From Flavobacteriales bacterium (lineage in GTDB: Bacteria; Bacteroidota; Bacteroidia; Flavobacteriales_D; Crocinitomicaceae): a stretch of 32,312 nt of DNA. The stretch lies in assembly GCA_947474675.1 (NCBI GenBank), contig CANJKA010000034.1, forward strand, positions 1 to 32,312, given 5' to 3'. Made by a program: the position numbers and the translations under genes. This document shows positions 17,141 through 24,815 of this stretch, piece by piece (within the stretch, counting starts at the first letter, position 1; each line of letters opens with the position of its first letter). The notes below the pieces were generated by a model that saw only the letters and a list, made by a program, of their open reading frames with translations, had not been told where the DNA came from and searched no databases.

Positions 17141-18064
17141 TTAAGGGATATAAGTTACTTCTTTTGATTGTTGATTATAACCTGCAAATATTCCATAACC
17201 ACCATTTACATTGGTGTACATTTCTATCGGATCACCTTTAAATAAAAGTACAATAGGGTTATCGTTATGAATATCCGTATTTTGATTATAAACATGTTTT
17301 GTCCAACTTTTTCTGAAATTGTAATATTCTGAACTTAATATTTTAAATAAAGCGCTAAAAATTCCATTTTCGATTTCATTATTCACTGGATTTATGTTTG
17401 TCCAACCTAAACCATTTAATAACAAAGTTTTTTCACTATTATGAAATAATTCATCGCTAAAATAAAATGTTTTAGGATTAAATTCGAGATCACTATCCAA
17501 CTTTAATGAAAGATCCGTTTGTATCGCTGACCCAATCTCCATAAATTCAACAATATTATCGCCAGGTATCAAGACAAAAGTAGAAAATTCATAATAATTT
17601 TTATCCAAACCTACATCATCAAAAACAAGCTTAGTTAAAGAATTCGCTGGAGAATTTTGATTTAAATTTTCGATTAAATCACACGTAAATGATAAAATTG
17701 ACGCATTTTCTGGTATTGATGATTCAGCAGTAACCATATCGAAACCTTCCACATTTATTTCAATTTTATATTTCATTCCAGCTTTTGGATGATAGTTGGA
17801 ACTATACCATCCTTTAGATAAATAAGAAACATTTTGAAGGAAGATATCATTTTCATATAATCGAATCTGTGCATTTTCTACTATTTGAATTTCATTCTCA
17901 ACACCTTCTGATAAACTCACATGAATTTTAAGGATTGAATCTGGACAAAACAAAGAGTTTATTACAACTTTTTGAGGGATTGAAGGGATAGTAACATCAA
18001 GTTCCTTTATACAAGAAGAAAGTTGAATAACTAAACACATATATGGTATAAAAAATAATTTCAC
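17141..18064 (-). CDS. DUF4249 family lipoprotein (copy 2)
   Basis: The 307-residue product starts at GTG (18064), chosen because it gives a lipoprotein signal matching its paralogue, with lipobox LSSC and Cys18. ELDVTIPSIPQKVVINSLFCPDSILKIHVSLSEG is the family opening, followed by IRLYENDIFLQN and KAGMKYKIEINVEG strands. The C-terminal HVYNQNTDIHNDNPIVLLF and GGYGIFAGYNQQ are almost the same as in the neighbouring paralogue, while residues of about 120-240 diverge. It sits 6 bp after that paralogue and 3 bp before the receptor gene, so it is translated from one operon. Likely a surface-exposed partner of the receptor; its ligand is unknown. Confidence 0.87.
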   Translation of the reverse strand: MKLFFIPYMCLVIQLSSCIKELDVTIPSIPQKVVINSLFCPDSILKIHVSLSEGVENEIQIVENAQIRLYENDIFLQNVSYLSKGWYSSNYHPKAGMKYKIEINVEGFDMVTAESSIPENASILSFTCDLIENLNQNSPANSLTKLVFDDVGLDKNYYEFSTFVLIPGDNIVEFMEIGSAIQTDLSLKLDSDLEFNPKTFYFSDELFHNSEKTLLLNGLGWTNINPVNNEIENGIFSALFKILSSEYYNFRKSWTKHVYNQNTDIHNDNPIVLLFKGDPIEMYTNVNGGYGIFAGYNQQSKEVTYIP

Positions 18065-18070
18065 AAATAA

Positions 18071-18994
18071 TTAAGGAATATAAACTACTTCTTTGTACTG
18101 TTGATTATAACCTGCAAATATTCCATAACCACCATTTACATTGGTGTACATTTCAATTGGATCACCTTTGAATAAAAGAACAATTGGATCATCGTTATGG
18201 ATATCTGTATCTTGATTATAGACATGTTTCGTCCAACTTTTTCTGAAATTGTAATATTCCGGACTAACAGTTTTAAACAAGGCATAAAAAATAGAATTTT
18301 TGATTACATTATTCACAGGATCAATGTATGTTCCTCCTAAATAATTCAAGAATACAGTTTTTTCTAATCCATTAAACAAATTATCACTAAAAAAAAACTG
18401 GTTGGGTTTAAATTCCAATTCACTATCAGCTAATATACTTAAATCAGACATGTGATTCATCACTGGTGAATCTGCTAAGCCCGCAGAATTAACATTATCA
18501 AGAAAACTGAAAAAACTTAATTCATAAAAGTTAGAATAATTTTCAAAATCTTTAAATATCAATTTGACATTCGAATTATGCGAACCCCAATCGAGGTCAA
18601 ATCCCTCAAGAAGTTGACAAGTAAAAGCTGAAATTAAAGGGTTTTCTGGAATCAATGATTCAGCTGTAACAATATCATAACCTTCAATATTAACATCAAT
18701 TTTATATTTCATCCCAGCCTTTGGATAATAATTAGAACTATACCATCCTTTAGATAAATAAGAAATATTTTGAATGAAAATATCATTTTCATATAATCGA
18801 ATCTGTGCATTTTCTACAATTTGGATATCACTCTCAATACCTTCCGATAAACTAACATGAATTTTAAGGATTGAATCTGGGCAAAACAACGAGTTTACTA
18901 CAATTTTCTTAGGCATTGAAGGGATTGTAACGTCTAACTCTTTAGTACAAGAACAAAACAGAAAAACTAAAAGAAAAAAATAGACAAACTTCAT
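18071..18994 (-). CDS. DUF4249 family lipoprotein (copy 1)
   Basis: ATG at 18994 is preferred over the upstream TTG at 19000, giving a 307-residue protein MKFVYFFLLVFLFCSCTKELDV with a lipoprotein signal (Cys16). It is a tandem paralogue of the next gene: the first 100 and last 70 residues are close to identical, but the centre (about 115-235) differs strongly, suggesting a variable ligand-facing part or repeated gene conversion at the ends. It is the first gene of the receptor operon. A terminator-like hairpin (19005-19036) lies only 11 bp upstream, so expression may need read-through or a promoter within the upstream gene. Confidence 0.87.
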   Translation of the reverse strand: MKFVYFFLLVFLFCSCTKELDVTIPSMPKKIVVNSLFCPDSILKIHVSLSEGIESDIQIVENAQIRLYENDIFIQNISYLSKGWYSSNYYPKAGMKYKIDVNIEGYDIVTAESLIPENPLISAFTCQLLEGFDLDWGSHNSNVKLIFKDFENYSNFYELSFFSFLDNVNSAGLADSPVMNHMSDLSILADSELEFKPNQFFFSDNLFNGLEKTVFLNYLGGTYIDPVNNVIKNSIFYALFKTVSPEYYNFRKSWTKHVYNQDTDIHNDDPIVLLFKGDPIEMYTNVNGGYGIFAGYNQQYKEVVYIP

Positions 18995-19004
18995 ATACAA
19001 AAAT

Positions 19005-19036
19005 AAAAAAGCTAGTTGAAGTAAACTTCAACTAGC
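19005..19036 (-). terminator. Terminator/attenuator hairpin before the DUF4249 operon
   Basis: On the minus strand GCTAGTTGAAG (19036-19026) pairs perfectly with CTTCAACTAGC (19021-19011) around a 4-nt loop and is followed by six T. It closes the lipoprotein gene (stop at 19046) and stands 11 bp before the start of the next gene. Confidence 0.88.
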
Positions 19037-19045
19037 AAATAAAAA

Positions 19046-20194
19046 TTAAATAGCATTATAATTATACCCACTTGAACCTCCAGAAAATTTAAAAGTAAAT
19101 GAATAATTATAAAGTCTTACATTGTCAAAAAACTTATACCCTGCAGTAGTTGTGTTGATTGAATAAAATCCATTTGGATACATATTTCGAATAGTATAAT
19201 TTGAATTTAAACTAGACAAATTATAAGAAGAAGTTGGGTTTCCTGCTGAATTAGCTAAAGGATATTGAGCCCCCTCTCTTTTAACACCAAAACCAGCACC
19301 TGGATAAATAATCCAATAATCGTAAGACCAGTTAGCAGAAATTCCATAAATTGGGTTATAATCATTTCTAGTATTCCAATTACCAAATTTCTTTTGTTCT
19401 GCTCTAGCTGTCCAATAAAAAGTTTGGTTTAAAATTTCAATTGTGAAATTTGAAGTGAAAATTACATTGGCATAGTATCTATAATTACTATTTTTTGCTG
19501 GATCAGTTAACCATCTACTATTAGTCGAAGTATTATATGTTCCTTTATCGATATCAAATTCACCATTTAACTTTTCAGTGCCAAATGAAACTGAAGATGT
19601 TCTTAACAATTCACCAGTTTTAACACTATATATTTTTGTTTCTAAATTATTTAAAACTAATAATTCATCACCTACAATCACTTTTGAATCAGCACCTAAA
19701 ACAAAAATATAAGGAGCATTTTTCATTGATAAACAAAAAGAAATATCTCCCTTTTTATCAACATGTTTTTCGATAATTCCTGCTTCTAAGTTTTCTTTAA
19801 AAATAGAAGTATTTTCATAAAATAGATTCATGCTTTCGTATTCAGATACACTTAAATTTGGATCAACACCTTTAAAAAATTCTTCTTGATGAGCAATTTC
19901 ACTTTCAGTAATTTTTGATTCTATGGTTGCTAACGATTGAAAACCCAATTTATTCTCTAGTGCAATTCTTTCGTTTGAATTTAATTTACTCAACTTATCA
20001 ATTTCTTGATTTAAATGAGCATAATTTTCAAAAATCAAAACACCATTTTCAGATTTAACTGGTTGTGTTATTTTCTCCTCTTTAATCTCATTTACTGCAT
20101 TTACTGCTACTTGTGGTTTTTCTTTTTTACAACCCAATACTGAAGCTGCTAGAAGGATTGAAAACACCCCTCCCCTTAATAATAACTTTTTCAT
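19046..20194 (-). CDS. Lipoprotein of unknown function
   Basis: The 382-residue product has a clear lipoprotein signal MKKLLLRGGVFSILLAASVLGCKKEK with lipobox VLGC and Cys22. Residues 30-110 are charged and helical (HLNQEIDKLSKLNSNERIALENKLGFQ). The C-terminal half is rich in Y, N, W and S: RYYANVIFTSNFTIEI, FYWTARAEQKKFGNW and YNYSFTFKFSGGSSGYNYNAI, suggesting a beta-sandwich. No family is recognised. It has its own promoter region, related to that of the gene at 14607, and its own terminator. It lies upstream of the DUF4249/receptor operon and divergent from a LytTR regulator, so a role in the same surface system is possible but unproven. Confidence 0.72.
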   Translation of the reverse strand: MKKLLLRGGVFSILLAASVLGCKKEKPQVAVNAVNEIKEEKITQPVKSENGVLIFENYAHLNQEIDKLSKLNSNERIALENKLGFQSLATIESKITESEIAHQEEFFKGVDPNLSVSEYESMNLFYENTSIFKENLEAGIIEKHVDKKGDISFCLSMKNAPYIFVLGADSKVIVGDELLVLNNLETKIYSVKTGELLRTSSVSFGTEKLNGEFDIDKGTYNTSTNSRWLTDPAKNSNYRYYANVIFTSNFTIEILNQTFYWTARAEQKKFGNWNTRNDYNPIYGISANWSYDYWIIYPGAGFGVKREGAQYPLANSAGNPTSSYNLSSLNSNYTIRNMYPNGFYSINTTTAGYKFFDNVRLYNYSFTFKFSGGSSGYNYNAI

Positions 20195-20284
20195 TTACAA
20201 ATTTTTTACGTTAAATAATTTATTTAATCCTGTCATTTAAAATTGAATTGAAAAAATAATTTTGGCGCCTTAGGTTATTAGGTT

Positions 20285-20319
20285 CTTTTCAAATAAAACT
20301 AAACAGTGATACAAAACTA
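20285..20319 (-). promoter_or_regulatory. Promoter/leader of the lipoprotein gene, duplicate of 14676-14711
   Basis: On the minus strand TAGTTTTG (20319-20312) is a TAnnTTTG -7 box, followed by a predicted 5' leader nearly the same as that at 14676-14711. The predicted leader is about 110 nt long. Confidence 0.6.
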
Positions 20320-20483
20320 TAAAAAAATTTCTAACTACAATAAATTTAACAAACTATTAATGCAAAATTAATTACAACTACAATACACAAGATATAAACT
20401 AGATAAAAAAGACTGACAAATCGTTTTAAAAAGCTAACAATGATAATTGTTTTTATAAATTTACACTATAATACCACACAAAA

Positions 20484-21338
20484 ATGAAATTAAAAAAATA
20501 TCTAAACCAACCATACAAAAAACCTTCCAACAAATGGGGAAACATAATCTTGATTAGTTTCTTAATTGGCTTTTTCATTCTTATATTTCAACCATTTGGA
20601 CTAAATAATTACCAGACGGATTACAAAAGCATGAAATTATTAGGTTTTGGTTTGGTCACTTTTATAGTCGCATCACTAAATCAATTAATAATCCCCCAAA
20701 TTTTACCAAAACAATTCGATGCAACAAATTGGACAATCAAAAAAAATAGTATCTACATTTTATGGATTTTCTTCACGATAGGATTAGGTAATTTACTCTA
20801 CATTAAATTCATTTCCCCTCATCAATCAATTGCATTCGTAGAAATAATAACTATTCAAATAATAACCTTGATAATTGGCATATTTCCCGTTGCTGTATCA
20901 ATCTCTATCTTTCAGAACATCCATCAAGTAAAAATCAACAAGCAACTCGCTTCAGAATTGACAAATGCTTTAGAAAATGAGAAAAAAACGCAAACAGAAG
21001 ATCAACAAATCATTATTACTTCTGAAAATGGAAAAGAATCAATTAAAATAAATCTATCCAATTTACTATATATTGAATCAATAGGCAATTATGTCCATGT
21101 TACGTTTCTAAAAGACAGTAAAATTGAACAGCAAATTTTAAGAAATACCTTGAAAAATTTAGAAAATTCACTCTCTTCAATTACAACTATTAAAAAATGT
21201 CATCGTGCTTTTCTAATTAATTTAAATAATGTTTCCAAAATTACCGGAAATACACAAGGCTGCAAAGTTCACATCCAAGAAATAGAAATTCCTGTTTCAA
21301 GAAATTATATTAAAGAATTTAAAGAACAACTGAATTAA
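20484..21338 (+). CDS. Membrane-anchored LytTR-family transcriptional regulator
   Basis: The 284-residue protein has four hydrophobic segments (about 20-37, 52-70, 90-108 and 118-142), a short helical linker with charged residues (147-172), and a C-terminal LytTR DNA-binding domain from about 178 (IKINLSNLLYIESIGNYVHVTF, KKCHRAFLINLNNV, IEIPVSRNYIKEFKEQLN). It has no receiver domain, so signals are probably sensed by the membrane part. It is divergent from the unknown lipoprotein gene and near a LytS/LytTR pair. Regulatory targets are not known; the neighbouring genes are candidates. Domain assignment is firm, role is inferred. Confidence 0.9.
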   Translation: MKLKKYLNQPYKKPSNKWGNIILISFLIGFFILIFQPFGLNNYQTDYKSMKLLGFGLVTFIVASLNQLIIPQILPKQFDATNWTIKKNSIYILWIFFTIGLGNLLYIKFISPHQSIAFVEIITIQIITLIIGIFPVAVSISIFQNIHQVKINKQLASELTNALENEKKTQTEDQQIIITSENGKESIKINLSNLLYIESIGNYVHVTFLKDSKIEQQILRNTLKNLENSLSSITTIKKCHRAFLINLNNVSKITGNTQGCKVHIQEIEIPVSRNYIKEFKEQLN

Positions 21339-21446
21339 CTCTTAATTCACTTCAAAATTGCTATTCCCAATAATACTTTCAACATGCATTCTATCACAAA
21401 AACTTGCTGAACATCCCATTAACAGTGCTACCCCATTTTATTCATA

Positions 21447-21454
21447 TAGATTTG
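21447..21454 (+). promoter_or_regulatory. Candidate -7 box for the alpha/beta hydrolase gene
   Basis: TAGATTTG matches TAnnTTTG 26 bp before the ATG at 21481. No -33 TTG is evident. Confidence 0.4.
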
Positions 21455-21480
21455 TGAGTCTAATTTAAAAAACTCACACA

Positions 21481-22296
21481 ATGAAAAAAATTCAAATCAA
21501 AAGTCTACTATTTATTTCAATTATCTTCTATTCAAATCATTCTTTCAGTCAATTTGATGACCGATTTTATTACCCTAGCAAAGAATGGAAATCCATTGAT
21601 TCTTTAAAATATGAATCGCATTTTATTAAAATAGAAAGTGATAGTTTAAATTGTTTGTTCATTTACCCAAAAGAAAAAGCGAAAGCAACCGTTTTTTACT
21701 TTCACGGTGCTGGTGGGAATGTTTCAAATTATATTCAATTTATAAGACCTTTAGTGAAAAACAACTTTAATGTAATTATGGTAGATTTTAGAGGATATGG
21801 AAAGTCTTCTGGAAAACCAAGTCATATCAATGTAGCAAATGACGCTCAAATTATAGTTGACTATTTTATAAGACAAGACAGTATTTCAACAAAGCCAATT
21901 ATTCTTTATGGTGCATCTTTAGGCTCACAAATCGCTGCTCATTTAGCGAAAAAAAACAGCGGAAAAATCAAAGCATTAATACTTGACGGAGGAATGAGTT
22001 CTTTTACAGATATTGCATTAGAAGGTACTCCTGATGCACAAAAAGAAATAGTAAAAACATATGTTACTTCTCCATATTCGTCAAAAGAAGATGTTCAACT
22101 TTTAGATCCTAACACAGTTAAACTATTAATAATTCACTCAAGAACAGACAGTTCAATTCCATTCTCTCATGCTGAAACTGTTTTTAAAAATGGAAATGAA
22201 CCAAAATCATTCTGGATTTATGAAGGTGATCATTTAGAAGCTCCTTTAAAAGAAGAACAATTATTTATTGAAAAAATGAATGAACTCATCAAATAA
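21481..22296 (+). CDS. Secreted alpha/beta hydrolase (serine hydrolase)
   Basis: The 271-residue protein has a signal peptide (MKKIQIKSLLFISIIFYSNHSFSQ) and an alpha/beta-hydrolase fold of the BAAT/ABHD13-like type. Visible features are the oxyanion loop HGAGGN (75-80), MVDFRGYGKSSG (about 100-111), the nucleophile elbow GASLGS with S146, the acid D223 in HSRTDSSIPF, and H251 in EGDHLEAP. Length and motifs are complete, so it is probably active on an ester or thioester in the periplasm. The substrate cannot be told from sequence. It stands between a LytTR regulator gene and the LiaF-like genes. Confidence 0.88.
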   Translation: MKKIQIKSLLFISIIFYSNHSFSQFDDRFYYPSKEWKSIDSLKYESHFIKIESDSLNCLFIYPKEKAKATVFYFHGAGGNVSNYIQFIRPLVKNNFNVIMVDFRGYGKSSGKPSHINVANDAQIIVDYFIRQDSISTKPIILYGASLGSQIAAHLAKKNSGKIKALILDGGMSSFTDIALEGTPDAQKEIVKTYVTSPYSSKEDVQLLDPNTVKLLIIHSRTDSSIPFSHAETVFKNGNEPKSFWIYEGDHLEAPLKEEQLFIEKMNELIK

Positions 22297-22316
22297 CTAA
22301 TATTTAATACATCCCG

Positions 22317-22341
22317 CCGAAAAATAGATACATCTCACCTA
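22317..22341 (+). promoter_or_regulatory. Candidate activator site, copy 1
   Basis: CCGAAAAATAGATACA, then four bases, then ACCTA. The same arrangement recurs at 22702-22726. In both cases it starts exactly 55 bp upstream of a TAnnTTTG box (here TACCTTTG, 22372-22379) that lacks a -33 element, as expected of an activator-dependent promoter. Confidence 0.55.
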
Positions 22342-22371
22342 TTCTGAATTCCACAAGAGCTATACCTTACA

Positions 22372-22379
22372 TACCTTTG
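22372..22379 (+). promoter_or_regulatory. -7 promoter box of the small LiaF-like membrane protein gene
   Basis: TACCTTTG matches TAnnTTTG and lies 24 bp before the ATG at 22403. Confidence 0.55.
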
Positions 22380-22402
22380 ATTCAACATTAAAACATATAA
22401 AC

Positions 22403-22654
22403 ATGGAAACTGAAAAATTAACACCCGTAGAAGAAAGTAAAAAACAAAAATGTCAAACTAACCATAAAAAATCGATGAGAGGTTTTGGATTAGTGGTTGT
22501 TGCAGTCGGAGCAATATTATTAACAAATGCAATTCATCCTAATTTATTTCACATGAAGTTCGTTTGGCCAATTGTTATTATATTAGTAGGATTAAAATGG
22601 ATATTGTCTCCTAAAAGCTGTCATCCATGCGTTCATCATAGAGGTAAATGTTAA
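22403..22654 (+). CDS. Small membrane protein with LiaF-type transmembrane module
   Basis: The 83-residue protein has a polar Lys-rich N-terminus, two membrane segments (about 27-42 and 53-68) and a Cys/His-rich tail (SPKSCHPCVHHRGKC). FGLVVVAVGAILLTNAIHPNLFHMKFVWPIVIILVGLKWILSPK aligns with residues of about 79-122 of the larger neighbour (VGWALVLIGKFLLLN.. LIWPVVIIFFGLRLIFKPK), so it is a partial paralogue lacking the C-terminal domain. The CxxCxHHxxxxC tail could bind metal. It shares its promoter motif with that neighbour and is probably regulated with it, perhaps by the nearby LytTR response regulator. Confidence 0.8.
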   Translation: METEKLTPVEESKKQKCQTNHKKSMRGFGLVVVAVGAILLTNAIHPNLFHMKFVWPIVIILVGLKWILSPKSCHPCVHHRGKC

Positions 22655-22701
22655 AACATTTTGTTAATTCTATCGTATCAAATATTTAAAATCACAATTC
22701 A

Positions 22702-22726
22702 CCGAAAAATAGATACAGTTTACCTA
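22702..22726 (+). promoter_or_regulatory. Candidate activator site, copy 2
   Basis: Same 16-mer and ACCTA as at 22317-22341, again starting 55 bp upstream of a TAnnTTTG box (TACATTTG, 22757-22764). A regulator site for the LytTR protein encoded at 24812 is the simplest guess. Confidence 0.55.
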
Positions 22727-22756
22727 CTATTAACAAGAAGGTAAATTGAATTTATT

Positions 22757-22764
22757 TACATTTG
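22757..22764 (+). promoter_or_regulatory. -7 promoter box of the LiaF-like/LytS/LytTR operon
   Basis: TACATTTG matches TAnnTTTG. The predicted leader to the ATG at 22862 is about 90 nt. Confidence 0.55.
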
Positions 22765-22861
22765 AAATAAGCCAAGAGCGAAAAACGTCGCTAACACCGA
22801 TGAATTTTAAATGGCGATACCATATGACAAATTAAAATACATATGAATAAATATAAATTAT

Positions 22862-23641
22862 ATGAACACAAATAATTTATCCCCAGAAGACGAACACAGC
22901 TATTTAAGCTGGCAAAAAAGTCAAAGAAGAGGAAAAATAGTTGCTGGAATTTTAGTCGTTACTTTTGGTGTAATCTACTTATTACATGAATCAGGAATTC
23001 AAATTCCTCATTGGATTTTCACGACACCCACATTTTTAATTGCTTTAGGGCTTGTTATTTTAGTAAAACATAAATTTAAAACTTTTGTAGGATGGGCACT
23101 TGTACTAATAGGAAAATTTCTTCTTTTGAATGAATTTTACCCTGACTTAATCAATACTAAATTAATCTGGCCAGTCGTAATTATATTTTTTGGTTTAAGA
23201 CTCATATTCAAACCTAAAAACCAGTGTAAACCTAAAAAATGGGAGAAAATAAAAAAATATTCTTCTCAAAATTATCAGGATCTAGATGCAATAGCAGATG
23301 ATGACTTCATTGAAACAACGGCCGTTTTTGGTGGCGTAAATAGGAATGTCATAAGTAAAAATTTTAAAGGTGGTAATATTACGAATGTATTTGGAGGGAC
23401 AGAAATTAATCTACTGCAATCTGAATTTGAAAATCAGGCAGTGTTAAATCTAGACAATGTATTTGGTGGTGTTGCTCTTATTGTTCCTGCTCATTGGCAA
23501 ATAAAATCAGAGTTGATAACCGTATTCGGAGGAATGGAAGATAAACGACAAATGCTGCAAAATTCGGAAATAGAGACTAAAACACTGGTTTTAAAAGGCA
23601 ATTGTGTCTTTGGAGGTGTAGAGATAAAAAGTTTTAAATAA
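22862..23641 (+). CDS. LiaF-like membrane protein (cell-wall-active antibiotic response type)
   Basis: The 259-residue protein has a polar N-terminus, about four membrane segments (28-45, 53-68, 76-92, 98-115) and a soluble C-terminal beta-helical domain with the repeated VFGG signature: AVFGGVNRNV, NVFGGTEINL, NVFGGVALIVPAHWQI, TVFGGMEDKR, CVFGGVEIKS. In Firmicutes LiaF keeps the LiaSR envelope-stress system off; in Bacteroidota this family commonly precedes a LytS/LytTR pair, exactly as here. A role in sensing or relaying cell-envelope stress to the kinase encoded next is inferred. Confidence 0.88.
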   Translation: MNTNNLSPEDEHSYLSWQKSQRRGKIVAGILVVTFGVIYLLHESGIQIPHWIFTTPTFLIALGLVILVKHKFKTFVGWALVLIGKFLLLNEFYPDLINTKLIWPVVIIFFGLRLIFKPKNQCKPKKWEKIKKYSSQNYQDLDAIADDDFIETTAVFGGVNRNVISKNFKGGNITNVFGGTEINLLQSEFENQAVLNLDNVFGGVALIVPAHWQIKSELITVFGGMEDKRQMLQNSEIETKTLVLKGNCVFGGVEIKSFK

Positions 23642-23656
23642 CCCCCTTCGGTACAA

Positions 23657-23748
23657 TTTTTAATAAGGCTTTGCCTTTATTAAAAATCACTCAGGATGAT
23701 TATTTAAAATATACAACGTCGATTCACGTTATTCAAAATCACTCAGGA
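23657..23748. repeat. Hairpin plus two AAAATCACTCAGGA direct repeats
   Basis: TTTTTAATAAGGC (23657-23669) pairs with 23673-23686 with one bulge. AAAATCACTCAGGA at 23683-23696 recurs at 23735-23748, 52 bp on. A third, inverted copy of the core lies at 11572. It fills the spacer between the LiaF-like gene and the kinase gene. Confidence 0.55.
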
Positions 23749-23780
23749 GGACTTATTAAAATTCAATTGAAAAATAAATA

Positions 23781-24815
23781 ATGAAATTAGAAGATTTAAA
23801 AAAGAATGAAAATGTTCAGCTGATTGTTTGGTGGTCTGCGAATGCTCTTATTTTTACTATTGTTCTTCATCATTTAAATTATTCATTTCAATATGCTGTT
23901 ACTGATTCATTGATAACAAACGGACTTTTATTAGTCATTTCATTTGTTATGAAACAAATGCAAAACTATTTCCATTCAAAACAAGTAATGACACTGATTA
24001 ATGCCGGTGTCATTACTGCTTTTACTATATCCTTTATATTGATATATCAACATGTTGGATCATGGTTATTACCAAGTTCAGAATGGATAAAACATGCCAA
24101 TCAATCTGAATTTATTATTAGAGGAAGTATGGTTTTTTTGCTATTTACTATTTTACTCTTTAGACTTTGGATTTCAAAAAACAACTCATTTCAAGCCAAG
24201 AACACTGAATACTTACTTGACATTGAACGACAATTAAACAAAGCTGAATTAATCAATATTCAACAGCAACTTCAACCTCATTTTTTGTTTAACAGTTTGA
24301 ATTCTATCAGTGCATTAACAGTTGTTGAACCTGAAGAAGCCAGAAGAATGGTTCATTTGTTGTCCGATTTTCTTCGGGGAACTTTGAGTAAAAACCATGA
24401 ACAATTAGTTAAACTTTCTGAAGAAATAACCTATTTGAATTTATACCTCGAAATTGAGAAGGTTCGTTTTGGTCATCGATTACAAATTGATTTACAAATA
24501 GATGAAACTTGTATTAACTCTGAGATTCCGACATTTATACTGCAACCAATAGTTGAAAACTCAATAAAATATGGCTTATATGGTCAAGTTGGGGAATTGA
24601 TCATCTCAATTAATACACATTGCGAAAACAATCAATTAATTATCTCCATTTCAAACCCTTATGAAGAAGAAACAGTAAATGCTTCCAAAGGAATTGGATT
24701 TGGACTTTCTTCCATTCAAAAGAAAATGTATTTGCTATATGGAAGAAAAGATTTACTTAAAGTTGATAAAAAAGACAACCATTTTACAACAACATTAATA
24801 ATTCCTCAAAAATGA
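23781..24815 (+). CDS. LytS-type sensor histidine kinase
   Basis: The 344-residue inner-membrane kinase has four hydrophobic segments (about 17-33, 45-56, 71-90 and 113-131), then a His_kinase domain: the phosphorylated H167 in QQLQPHFLFNSLNSIS, the N-box PTFILQPIVENSIKYGL with N260, and the G-box GIGFGLSSI (304-312). This is the classic LytS/YehU layout, with few extracytoplasmic residues, fitting a sensor that reads the membrane itself or the LiaF-like partner. The stop overlaps the next start as ATGA, so kinase and regulator are translationally coupled. Confidence 0.94.
   Translation: MKLEDLKKNENVQLIVWWSANALIFTIVLHHLNYSFQYAVTDSLITNGLLLVISFVMKQMQNYFHSKQVMTLINAGVITAFTISFILIYQHVGSWLLPSSEWIKHANQSEFIIRGSMVFLLFTILLFRLWISKNNSFQAKNTEYLLDIERQLNKAELINIQQQLQPHFLFNSLNSISALTVVEPEEARRMVHLLSDFLRGTLSKNHEQLVKLSEEITYLNLYLEIEKVRFGHRLQIDLQIDETCINSEIPTFILQPIVENSIKYGLYGQVGELIISINTHCENNQLIISISNPYEEETVNASKGIGFGLSSIQKKMYLLYGRKDLLKVDKKDNHFTTTLIIPQK

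Noticed and set aside
14765..19000. Polysaccharide utilisation locus (SusC/SusD pair)
   Set aside because: The lipoproteins are DUF4249 and not SusD, and no glycoside hydrolase or sulfatase is nearby.
21392..21454. Third copy of the CCGAAAAATAGATACA promoter motif upstream of the hydrolase gene
   Set aside because: Only an AAAAA word and ACATC are shared, with different spacing; not convincing.
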